DNA from: Nemertoderma westbladi
Taxonomy: Eukaryota > Xenacoelomorpha > Nemertodermatida > Nemertodermatidae
Direction: 5' to 3'
Length of the DNA stretch: 39,484 nucleotides
Assembly (NCBI GenBank): GCA_032718475.1
Contig: JAUCBJ010000917.1
Location: 1 to 39,484, forward strand
Part shown: positions 22,171 to 31,975 of the stretch, piece by piece
Layout: every line of letters starts with the position of its first letter
Position numbering within the stretch: position 1 is the first letter of the stretch
The notes under the pieces: generated by a model
Database searches by the model: none
Told to the model about the DNA's origin: nothing
Seen by the model: the letters and a program-made list of their open reading frames with translations, nothing else
Program-made: the position numbers and the translations under genes

Positions 22171-22487
22171 ATATTATACCAGTAGTATAAATATATAAGA
22201 CGATTTGATGTTGAAGGTTTATTATTAAATCTGTTTAATTGATCCAACATCAATTTTAATTATTATAGCTTTATATTTTAAACTGGACAACTGATGAAAT
22301 GAAAAATGGGATATTTAATTACGGATTCCTTCTGGAAAGAGAGCAGGTTACAAAGGCACATTATTTTAACCAAAACAATATAGGCCTACTAAACACAATA
22401 GAACAGGTTACAGTTTAATTTTTGAGAGTAATCAACTGTTAATTGTGTCCAATTTCCCCTGGAGAGGGATGCAATTTTATTGCGTCC

Positions 22488-22490
<3 letters not shown>

Positions 22491-22520
<30 letters not shown>
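22491..22520. repeat. Homopolymer run C30
   Basis: Thirty C in a row. A run of 23 G follows at 22664-22686. Run lengths are unreliable in assemblies. Confidence 0.85.
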
Positions 22521-22663
22521 TTTAAATAACAGTTTAATAACAGTAACAATAACAAAATATAACAATAATAGTAACCTAATTTAACTTGATAAATAACAGT
22601 TCAGTTCACCATTCTTAGCATACCGTAGTTTAATTATATATGGCATTATTATTTCGAATGGAA

Positions 22664-22686
22664 GGGGGGGGGGGGGGGGGGGGGGG
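22664..22686. repeat. Homopolymer run G23
   Basis: Twenty-three G in a row, 143 bp after the C run. Together they put G-quadruplex-capable tracts on opposite strands. Confidence 0.85.
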
Positions 22687-23556
22687 TGAGGGGTCAATTA
22701 ATCAATTAATATAAATTTTATATTGCGGCCAGACAGAGCCAAACAGGTTAAGGTTGAAAGCTGGCTGCATAGAAATCATGGAAATGACATTTAATAACTA
22801 ACCCGCAATCTTTAATTCAATCTTTAAAAATAAACAAGAATCTGTAAATTATTTAAAGAACACAAATCATTGTTATATTATATCTGTTATATCTACATGC
22901 AATTTCGGAACTCAATATCAATACAATTAGCCTATTCAGAACAGACTATTCATCAGTTTCAGGCTCCTCTTCTATGGTACGTACCTATTGCTCATATCTT
23001 GTTGGATTTGGAAGTACAAATCGACTAGTTCTTGTTTTTTCTTGGACAATTTAAGGAGTTCTGAGTAGCCTATTCTACGAAATCAGACTGCCAATTAGAC
23101 AAAATATCTATCAATTTTTCTCGCAGTTGCTCCGTCAGTTAATTTTGCAATTGCTTCTGTTTTTACCCGGTCGCTACACATGGGATAGGCAGGCATATGT
23201 AGCATTTCCATCGAACTCGACTTGCTCACAGAGGGATTGCTCGTACACGTACATTGCCTGATTATATTTTTACTGAATACAACTAAAGAAAGTACTATTA
23301 ACTATTTGTTTAACTATCTGACTCAGTAAGTCAGTAAGTACTATCAACTACCAACTACCGTATTTGCCTTGACATCTGCCTTTTAACTATGCCTATAGAT
23401 AGAATTTAAACAACGAAATGGCAATTTTGACATTAGTGACAAATTTGACATGCCACATGTCAAATTTGACATAATGTCAAATTAAGCCGGGAACCAGACT
23501 GAACTTCGGCCCGAACCGAACCGAAGCCGAAGCTTCTGTTGAGCCCTAGTATGTAT

Positions 23557-24453
23557 TGCATTATACGAAGATTAGCCTATTTCTACTTGTATGCCAGTCA
23601 AAATCTACATGAATCAAATTTCGGTCATCATTTCATACTTCAGCCTGGCGCGAAGGAACAGGGGCATGTGGCGCGCATTGAGGATCCTGGCGCGGAAATG
23701 GATGTCATGTACAGTATCAAAATGCACTGGCTGACTGGCAACATATAAAGCCACTCTACTTCTGTACTTGAAATTCTACCAGTCCACAGTCCTGCAGTCA
23801 GCCAGTAGACTGGTAGAGCCTATTTTTAAAAGGAGTTAGGCCTAGCCTTAAAAATTATCACTCGCTTCGCTCACATTTGTGTATTATGCCTGCCTACTGT
23901 ATTCATTGCGCCATGGCCATACTCTTATTGTCTTATTGACTTATTCCTCATTCAAAAAACAGAATAACCTGATAACTGTAATAATAGGGAGGGATATTTG
24001 ATTACAGTGATATTTTATCACCCACATTATGGACAAACCGACAGATTGAGCATTGAAGGCACCATATCCAATCCACTTTAATCATCATGGCCAACAGCCA
24101 ATATCAGGCCAAAGTTTTAATGTGTTTAATAATCAAAGTTTAATAATGAGTTGATTGAAAGGTTTTTCAATTGTTCACACCAATATCAGAATATAGCCTA
24201 AAACCACGATTCAGCAGATTTTCCGTGCTCGCTACACTCCGATTTAATTCTAATCACATCTGTAGGTAAAAAACAGACGCTTGACCTACCAAAAATGTTA
24301 AAATTTTCTTGCTCGCTACGCTCGCAATTTAATCACATCTGTAGGGTCTATTTGAAAACAGTCGGCTGTCCTACTATCTGAATATTACAGTATTACTGTA
24401 TTAACCTTCACATTTCTGCAACATTTTCTTGCTCGCTACGCTCTGACGTAGAT
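23557..24453. other. Intronic repeat-like DNA with CTCGCTACGCTC motifs
   Basis: No gene is seen. GCTCGCTACGCTC or a close variant occurs near 24229, 24310 and 24430, with the related CTCGCTTCGCTCAC near 23862. AATCACATCTGTAGG is shared by two of these sites. This looks like degraded transposon DNA. Confidence 0.5.
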
Positions 24454-24504
24454 TTTAACATGGAAATGCGAGCGTCAGACTGACGCTCGCATTTCCATGT
24501 TAAA
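24454..24504. repeat. Perfect 51-bp palindrome (25-bp arms, 1-bp centre)
   Basis: The arm 24454-24478 (TTTAACATGGAAATGCGAGC followed by GTCAG) is exactly reverse-complementary to 24480-24504 around a single A at 24479. Confidence 0.95.
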
Positions 24505-24990
24505 TGAATTCATCTGTCAGTATTTATCTTTTCAGCATGCTGCGCGAAGGCCTGAATGGTTTCAAAAGCCCTTTTCAGTATTTATAATGCAGCAAGAACA
24601 GAAGAATGCCTAAACTAAAGCGTTTTGACAGCTCGTTTCAGTATTTGTGATGCTGCGCGAAGGCCTCTAAATAGATTTGGTGGGGGTGAAATGAACATAA
24701 GAACCCAGCGTTCATGTCAATATTGACATTAGATGTCAATATTGACATGCAATAAAACATATCATTAAAATTATTACAAACAACAATATAAGTTGGTTGG
24801 ATTCAACAATATTTTAATTAATAGGCCTACTGGCCTATAGATATTCTCTTAACAAAAAAACATTTTTTACTTTTCAAATCACAATAGGCCTATTTAAAAA
24901 ATTTATGATCAAAACATGTCAATAGGCCTATTGACATCATGTCAATTTTGACATGGAACATGTCAATATTGACAACATGTCAATATTGAC
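24505..24990. repeat. Repeat-like DNA, then cluster of ATGTCAATATTGACAT palindromes
   Basis: GATGCTGCGCGAAGGCCT-like strings occur near 24537 and 24650. From 24715 to 24990 the palindrome GTCAATATTGAC and the variant GTCAATTTTGAC recur. One copy is built around TCAATAGGCCTATTGA (24918-24933). No gene is seen. Confidence 0.7.
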
Positions 24991-25380
24991 AAAGTGCCCG
25001 ACTGCTACCGGTAGCGGCTGAGCGGTAGGCCTATCATCTATCAGATTACCGGTACCGGCAGTCGGTGAGAAGTCAAAAATTGGACTTGAGTCCAAAATTG
25101 GACTTCGACTCCAGTTAAAGCCCAAAATTGGACTTCTGTGAGTCCAATACCGGTATTGGACTTCAAATCAGCCAATTGTTCCAGGGCCTTGGGTAATTGG
25201 ATCGGGCGGGATTTTTTTTTTTTTAATCGAAAAAATATCAAAAAATAAGAGCAGAAGAGTTTTGAACAGGGGGACCTGAAATTCACCAGGGGGAACTTTT
25301 TTTATAAGGCTTTGAATTTTTACAAAAGTCCAATATTGGACTTTTAAGTCTAATTTTGGACGTGACATTGACAGATTGAG
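24991..25380. repeat. ACCGGTA inverted motif and cluster of GTCCAAAATTGGAC palindromes
   Basis: CCGACTGCTACCGGTA (near 24988) faces TACCGGTACCGGCAGTCGG (near 25049). AAGTCCAATTTTGGACTT-type palindromes follow at 25075-25165 and 25328-25365. They have the same layout as the two TGACAT families but a different core. Confidence 0.7.
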
Positions 25381-25446
25381 AATCAAACTTAAAGTTAAAG
25401 GTACATGAAGCATGACAGACTGACCGGCAGACCGGTATCAACTTAC

Positions 25447-25772
25447 TGAATTTCTATATTTCTTTCATTAGAATGAGCAACATCATCTTTCTTCCCCACG
25501 AGCACTGGGTTGTCGTTGTGGCGTGAAGGAACCTTCAAACTCTTCTTAGATTTAGCGGATTTTATCGGCGTTGACATACAACTAACAACAGACAACGGTT
25601 TTGCGTCGGGAATGGGCAACACGGGAGAAGATCCCTTCGAACTGGCGTTCCCTGTACCTCCAGCACCCTCGCTTGTATCAGCCCTACTGACGCGAGACTG
25701 ACTCCCAGAATGTTTCGGTTTAAAAAACCCAAATGTTGATCGAACTCCATGTTCACGTTTTTGGCCTCTCAT
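25447..25772 (-). CDS. Exon 1 (first coding exon found) of the minus-strand host gene
   Basis: It starts at an ATG with G at -3 (GCAGTAATGAGA). An in-frame TAG lies 27 bases upstream, so this is the first possible Met unless an acceptor (TGCAG) just before it is used. It encodes about 108 residues: MRGQKREHGVRSTFGFFKPK, then a Ser/Gly-rich stretch, then basic patches TPIKSAKSKKSLKVPSRHND and NPVLVGKKDD. The donor TTCA|GTAAGT ends it at 25447 with two bases left over, the phase needed by exon 2. No domain or signal peptide is recognised; the protein is likely cytosolic and disordered. Linking it to exon 2 across 16.2 kb is inferred from phase and composition only. It could instead belong to a separate gene. 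Confidence 0.62.
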
Positions 25773-26062
25773 TACTGCATTAGTACCGGTAGCCTAGCGG
25801 TAGGCCTACTGCATTATAACAGTATAATCATAATGTACCGGTAATGTTATATTATAGGCCTAAGCAGCTAGGCCTATTCAGCTATTGCAGTATTCCAGTA
25901 TTCAGGCTGTCAGGTATTGCTGTATCTGTGTATTGCAGTATTGTCTGATTGTAGGCCTACACTACTGCTGTACTCTGGTACTGGCTGACCGGTACCGGTA
26001 TATAACAGAGCAATCATGCAGTCAGTTCCTGACATCAGTGACATCCTAATAATACCGGTAAT
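25773..26062. other. Region upstream of exon 1 (promoter or 5' UTR candidate)
   Basis: No clear core promoter is seen. The stretch is dense in TAGGCCTA and ACCGGTA octamers and has a weak TATAATATAAC on the minus strand near 25848. It would contain the 5' UTR if transcription starts close to exon 1. Confidence 0.3.
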
Positions 26063-26470
26063 TAATTTAATTTGTCACAAATAGGTTGTTTGTGTCCCAT
26101 ATAAGGTGTTGTTTCCCATATAGGGTGTTTTTGTCCCAATCCCAAATAGCGTGTGAATTTCTCAAAATGATTTTACATAGTTTATTTATAAATGTAATGG
26201 AATACTCAAAAGAATATACTGATATAGAATTCACTATCATAGGCCTATAGCTTTAATTTAAATTTGTCCCAAATAGGTTGTTTGTGTCCCATATAAGGTG
26301 TTTCTGTCCTGAATAGGGTGTAAATGTCTTATAATGATTTTAAATAGTTTCTAAATGTAATGGAATACTCAAAAGAATATAGAATTCACTATCAGAGCTT
26401 TAATTTAAATTTGTCCCAAATAGTATGTTTGTGTCCCATACAGCCATAGGCCTATAGGGTGTTTGTGCCT
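26063..26470. repeat. Tandem repeat of about 150-190 bp, two copies and a partial third
   Basis: TTTGTCCCAAATAGGTTG (or a variant) followed by TTTGTGTCCCATATAAGGTG begins near 26071, 26263 and 26410. The units share AAATGTAATGGAATACTC and AGAATTCACTATCA. Spacings are 192 and 147 bp, the second unit being shorter. Confidence 0.85.
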
Positions 26471-26884
26471 TTAATTGGGTGTACATGGCGTCGGTGTTGT
26501 GTTCCTCGGCTATCGCGATAGCTCAGTGGCTAAACACACAACATGCCGTCACCTTCAAGGCAGAACCCCCTAAGTAAATTTTTTTCGATTTTCATGTTTT
26601 TGACTTTTTGGGTAATTCTATATCGGCTTTTTCGTTTGGCAGAACCCCGAAGCTTTTCTACCAGCCATTTTTGAGTTATAAGCCAAAGACTGTTCCCCGT
26701 AACTGATGCCCACTTCGAGGCAGAACCCCACAAGTCAATAATTGGCTTGCAAAACACCGTAAATTCAAGTATATGAAATTCAGTCTACCTGGCAAAACCC
26801 CTTAAATCAGAAATAACAACCTGTAAAACCCCTTAAATCACCGTAATTTCTCATTCATATACTGGTTTGTACTGCGGCCATGAC
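26471..26884. repeat. GGCAGAACCCC repeats and a tRNA A-box-like motif
   Basis: CTATCGCGATAGCTCAGTGG (near 26510) contains an A-box-like TAGCTCAGTGGCTAA, which hints at a SINE head, but no B box was found. GGCAGAACCCC recurs near 26561, 26639 and 26720, with decayed copies (GGCAAAACCCC, GTAAAACCCC) to 26830 and an isolated one at 31865. Confidence 0.45.
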
Positions 26885-27512
26885 ACAAACATTATTGAGG
26901 AGGGAACACAAACATTAATCAGGGATACAAACATTTATCAGGGACACAAACATTAATCAGGGACACACATTAAGTGGTACAAACATTAATCAGGGACACA
27001 CATTAATTAAGTGGTACAAACATTAATAAGGGACAAAAACATTAATTAGGGACACACATTAATCAAGGGCACATACATTAATAAGGGACACAGATATTAA
27101 TCAGGGTCACAAACATTAATGAGGGACACATATTAATGATGGACACACATTGAATGAGGGACACACATTAATAAGGGGCACAAACATTAACGAGGGACAC
27201 AAACATTAATGTGGGACACACATTAATGAGGGACACACATTAATAAGGGGCACAGACATTAACGAGGGACACAAGCATTAATAAGGAACACACAGTAATC
27301 AGGGAGACAAACATTAATGAGGGACACAAACATTTATGAGGGACACAATTAATTAATGAGGGACACAAACATTAATGAGGGATACAATCATTAATGAGGG
27401 ACACAAACATTAATGAGGGACACAAACATTAATGAGGTACACAAACATTAATGAGGGACACAAACATTAATGAGGGACACACATTAATCAGGGGCACAAA
27501 CATTAATAGGGG
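26885..27512 (+). repeat. About 19-bp minisatellite (ACAAACATTAATGAGGGAC), left arm of an inverted pair
   Basis: About 33 imperfect units of GGGACACAAACATTAATGA with length changes. The same unit is present as its reverse complement at 28097-28750. Confidence 0.9.
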
Positions 27513-28096
27513 TGAATGCTTGCCAATGGATATTAATATGAGCGATGGTGATGCTTGCCATCAGACGATCAGATAATAAGTGATAAACTGATATACTGAA
27601 AAAATACTACCATGGGAACGTGAGCTTCGATCAAAGAAGCGCCGCTTTGTATACATTCCATTTACCTAATTAGATGGAAATTAATTGAAAGCACGTTTGG
27701 TTACGTTGTTCAGCTGCCTGTTTTGCTGCTACGCCCCCCCCCCCCCCGGCTGTTATACCCCCATATTTTCAATTTACCTCCTACCCCCACCATTCATGTT
27801 ACACCCCCCCCCCATTCCTGTCTCCCCTTCATGTCATGTTCATGTCTCCCACAACATCGTTTATTGTTTTGGTTAGAAAAACCATCTCTGTAACCTGATC
27901 CTTTCCCTCAATTGGTAATAACAGAGATTATTGGTTTGGTCAGATTAATATGTTATTATTTATTGTTGTTATTGTATTGCTTGACAGTAATGAGAATTGT
28001 AATACTGTAATATATTGTATGTGTATGGGTGGTAACAGGAATCATACTAAGTGCCATGGGGGGTGAAATGAATGGAATGGAACGATGGCGCCCATG
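27513..28096. other. Spacer between inverted minisatellites
   Basis: Contains C-rich runs (27736-27749 and 27806-27815), a partial copy of the MITE-arm motif (CGTTTATTGTTTTGGTT near 27860), and no credible gene. Confidence 0.55.
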
Positions 28097-28750
28097 ATTA
28101 ATGTTTGTGCACTTGATTGATATCTGTCCCTCGTTTAATGTTTGTGTCCCTCATTAATGTTTGTGTCCCTCATTAATAATGTTTGTGTACCTCATTAATG
28201 TTTGTGTACCTCATTAATGTTTGTGTCCCTCATTAATGTTTGTGTACCTTATTAATGTTTGTGTACCTCATTAATGTTTGTGTCCCTCATTAATGTTTGT
28301 GTCCCTCATTAATGTTTGTGTACCTCATTAATGTTTGTGTCCCTCATTAATGTTTGTGTACCTTATTAATGTTTGTGTCCCTCATTAATGTTTGTGTACC
28401 TCATTAATGTTTGTGTCCCTCATTAATGTTTGTGTCCCTCATTAATGTTTGTGTACCTCATTAATGTTTGTGTCCCTCATTAATGTTTGTGTACCTTATT
28501 AATGTTTGTGTCCCTCATTAATGTTTGTGTCCCTTATTAATGTTTGTGTCGCTCATTAATGTTAGTGTACCTCATTAATGTTTGAGTCCCTTATTAATGT
28601 TTGTGTCCCTCATTAATGATTGTGTCCCACATCAATGTTTATGTCCCACATTAATGTTTGTCCCCCTGATTAATGTTTGTCCCACATTAATGTTTATGGC
28701 GCTGATAAATATCTGTCCTTCATTTAATGTTTGTGTCCAAGTTTAATGTT
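28097..28750 (-). repeat. About 19-bp minisatellite (TCATTAATGTTTGTGTCCC), right arm of an inverted pair
   Basis: About 34 units, the reverse complement of the array at 26885-27512. It ends about 20 bp before the truncated end of LINE copy 2. Confidence 0.9.
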
Positions 28751-28772
28751 TAATCGGTTAATAAAGTTTAAA

Positions 28773-30410
28773 CGGCGAAAGCAATGTCCTGCAAAGCGGA
28801 GGCAATTTTGTTCTAGTGTCAAGCTTGGGGGAACCAATGAGACACCTCCAATGTTATATAGTGTCTGGTTGGAGATGTGTGCATTGTACTTGACGCAATG
28901 AACCCGGCGTAGCATTCTTGTGAATGTGCCCTCCAGAGATTTGGTGTCCTCAGCAGTTAGAGCCCAGCATGGACTCCCGTAGAGGAGTACTGGAACTACT
29001 GCTGCTCTAAATAATCGGACCTTAAGTTTCCGATTAATTCTCGGTGACTTCCAAATCCTTGAAAGCCTATTCAAGGCTGCCCATGCCTTTCCCTTACGTA
29101 TTCGAAGGTCCTCATCTGATTTCCGGATCCATGATCCCAGGTAACAGAAGTCGTCCACATGCTCAAGCATACCATCCTTTGAGCTTATGCTCATCCGATC
29201 AGAGACTTGCTGAGGACTTTCAAAGTTAACTGTCAAAATTTTGGTCTTTCTGGAGTTAATAAAAAGACCAACACTAGAAGCAGCATGTTCTAATGAGCCG
29301 AGGAGCCGTTGGGCTCCCTCTAATGATTCTGAGAGTACTCCTAAGTCATCAGCAAAGTCTAGATCAGTTAGGTACTTGGCAGGATTTCCTCGACTTCTGG
29401 AGCCAGTAGGTGGAGTTATCATCACCCCATCATCATTATGATGATCTAAGGACATGCGAGGAACATGGTCAACCACAATAATGAACAAGAATGGTGCAAG
29501 TGTGTCTCCTTGGAGGACGCCCCATAACACTTCAAATGGTTCTGTGTCACCGTCAACAGTAGACACAAATGTTGTCGAACCATCGTATACTGATCTGATT
29601 GCTGCAATAATTTCATCAGGAATCCCATATAATGAAAGTATGCTGAACATACGTGAGCGAGAGACTGAATCAAAGGCCTTGAGGAAGTCAACAAAGATAA
29701 CAGCCAGATGCCTGTCTTTCCTTTTTGATAATTCTTCAATTATCCTTCTAAGTGCCAAAATGGGATCCTTTACGGAACCCATTCTGATTTCCACGGAGCA
29801 GTCTCCCAATGTCCTGTCATTATTGAGGAGCTTTTTAAAGTGGGCTTTCCAACCATTGAGGCGATCGGCTGGTGATTCAGCCTTAACTTTGGTGGTTGGT
29901 TGGCTTTTCCGCCCAGTAAGCAAATTGATCGATTTCCAGGCCTGTGATGATTGCCTGCTGTCGTCAGCATCATTGATGGCATCAACCTGTTGGTTTATTA
30001 GCTCCTGTAGATTAACAGAGTACTGCCTGTTCAGGGACCTAGATGCAGCCTTAACTGCATTCTTGGCTGCTGTAGTCTGTTTAAGTCGGGACTCTTTCTG
30101 CGCCTTATGAAGGTCATTTCGGCACTTCTGAATTTTGTTGTCAGTCCAGGGGGCCCTTTTCCTGTTTCGAGGGTATACAGGAACTGTTTCTGCAGCTGCT
30201 AACTTAACTGCTTCTGTAAAAGCAGTATAGCCCTCACAGTGATCTGCCGCCTCAGAGGCAAGAGCCTCATACCTGTTGCTCAGCTGTAGTGTGAAGCTGG
30301 ATCTCACACTTGGCTGTTGCAACAGAGAGGACCAGTCATGCCGCGGCAAGGCAGATTTCGTTGTTCTGCTAGCACGCAGACTAAGTCTTACCTTGGCCAC
30401 AATAAGGCGG
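28773..30410 (-). pseudogene. LINE copy 2, truncated at both ends, reverse transcriptase partly deleted
   Basis: Same family as copy 1 and nearly identical over shared parts. The minus-strand frame runs from AKVRLSLRASRTTK to LRFAGHCFRR. Against copy 1 it lacks a net 364 bp (equivalent to copy-1 18482-18846) plus a further 14 bp. Each loss breaks the frame, but together they remove 378 bp (126 codons), so motif A onward returns to frame. The lost part holds the reverse-transcriptase fingers, so the enzyme cannot be active even though FVDFLKAFDS, GVLQGDTLAPF and FADD remain. It joins unrelated DNA at 30410 and ends beside the satellite at 28773. It supplies the VLLYGSPCWALTAEDTKSL region missing from copy 1. 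Confidence 0.9.
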
Positions 30411-31975
30411 AATAAGGACGCCAGGACAGCACTGACAAGTCGAAACTGAAAGTATATTGGTCAAATATATGAAGTTTTATCGGTATTTAGTTTTTCGTTC
30501 GAAGTTAAGTGGCCAACCGCTACAGTATAGTCATATTTTTTTAAATGTTCAACTGGTTTAGCGTCCAGAGGCATACACCCGTTTAGACAGTTATATGATA
30601 CAACCCAGGTCCGAAGTTAAAATCCTAGTTGGTGCAAATTAGTTTTTGTGATAAAACTTAACTACTGTATATTCGAATTGACCACTGTGTTATATTTGTA
30701 TCTGTAGTAATTAGCTGGACCAATCTCATCGTAGTTACACATTATTAGCCAATGCTGTACTCGTTTGTAAATTGCTGGACCAATGGCATTTTTAAGAATA
30801 TATTAGAACCTACAGTATATAGAATTGCGTAGAACATCTAGAAGTTCGGTTGCATCCCTAATTTCCTATAGAGGGATGCGTTTGTCATTATTTGTCAGAG
30901 TCTTAGTAGTAAAAGTCTTAACACTAGGTAGTATAAATAGTATTATTGCAGTATTATTAGATTAACTTTGTGTCTTATTATTTAGTTTCAATTGTTACTA
31001 TCTCTTATAAATAATATACCTCTCGTCTGTTTTGTAAAATCTGCACTGTTTTACCATGATCCACCTTGGTGAATAATGTGACGGGATCCAGGAGTGATCC
31101 CGATTTATCCGGTGTGGTAATTTAGTCCACGCGTCCCCGCCGTGTATAAGGGTGAAATAAAGTAACTGAGTTCTGAAGTTCGGTGTATAATAATAATAGG
31201 GCATAGGATATAGATATAGATATAATGTGTACAAGGCGGGATACGGTAACTAATGTCCCGTGATCCCCTAACTAAACTAATTGACTACCAACCTACGCTA
31301 GCACTGCTGCACTGAGATAACTGAATCACTGATTAATAGGTTATTGGTTATATTGCACGGTGGCCTTATTGCTACTCAATCGATGCCATTCCCCCCTCTG
31401 ATTGGTTAATACCCTTGTTGGCGCCCCGTGGAGTATTCCCGTTCGCTCCACCTGTGTTCTCTCTCGGTTAGGGGTTTGGCCCCTGACCCTTGTTGTGTGC
31501 TTCCTTCCCACTCTTATTGGGATGGCACGAGTTGGTTAATTGCCCAATCTCGTGGCTCCCAATATTGCTTATCGGCTTATAACTTTATGGGGTGTTGGGA
31601 TTGAATAAGCTAACAAATAATGCATTGAAAGGGACACAGATGGCAGGCTAGAGTCCGGACAGCAGCGATAAAAGGGAACATCGACAAAATGTAGAGGATA
31701 CCATCCACATTTCCTTTTAGATTATCATAGACCGCCGCCCCCGCCTAAAGATAAGATCGCGTTCGACACTTTCGCTACTCAAGACGCAAGACCTCTGAAT
31801 AAGGTAGAAATAGTGCCGTACTGGACGCCAAAATAAAATTTAAGAACAATATTATCTGGTTCAGGCAGAACCCCGCGGATACCCTTCATACTCCTATAGG
31901 TGCGCCATAGGTTCATTTTGATGCGGTGGCCCACAAGTGCCAGCGCTGCACTCACATACATACCACATAATTTGC
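30411..31975 (+). other. Gene-free region with possible LTR signals
   Basis: No gene is seen. A good TATA box (TATAAATAG, 30932-30940), a polyadenylation-like AATAAA near 31156, and a primer-binding-site-like TGGCGCCCCGTGG (31419-31431) occur in the order found in an LTR and its downstream edge. Without a second LTR or any gag/pol sequence this stays a guess. Confidence 0.25.

Larger units (their letters stand above)
19892..23548. mobile_element. DNA transposon, hAT-like by termini, non-autonomous, 3657 bp
   Basis: The ends TAGGGTTCAACAGAAG (19892) and the complement of CTTCTGTTGAGCCCTA (23548) match at 15 of 16 bases. They are flanked by a perfect 8-bp duplication GTATGTAT (19884-19891 and 23549-23556). 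The 8-bp duplication and TAGGG ends fit the hAT superfamily. No transposase frame is present. Inside are (CCGAA)n-like motifs near both ends and at 21860-21880, an inverted pair of 12-bp arrays, a C30 run, a G23 run, and an internal 49-bp inverted repeat (21890-21938 with 23457-23505, 47 of 49 bases). That internal pair suggests a nested or rearranged element. Confidence 0.82.
5925..25772 (-). other. Multi-exon host gene span (exons 1-4), disordered repeat-rich protein
   Basis: Four minus-strand open segments are joined by introns with good GT-AG ends: 25446-9235 (16.2 kb), 9008-8469 (540 bp) and 7246-6398 (849 bp). The phases agree at each joint: exon 1 leaves 2 bases and exon 2 starts with 1; exon 2 ends on a codon and exon 3 starts on one; exon 3 leaves 1 base and exon 4 supplies 2. 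If exon 4 is terminal the coding length is 2247 nt, which is 748 residues plus a stop. No known domain is seen. Motifs such as SGLPR, KSGLR and TPIKSAKSKK in Ser/Pro/basic disorder recall microtubule-associated proteins such as neuron navigators, but this is only a style resemblance. The 5' UTR and any further 3' exons are not identified. Confidence 0.68.

Noticed and set aside
29454-30110. 218-codon plus-strand frame
   Set aside because: Antisense shadow of LINE copy 2.
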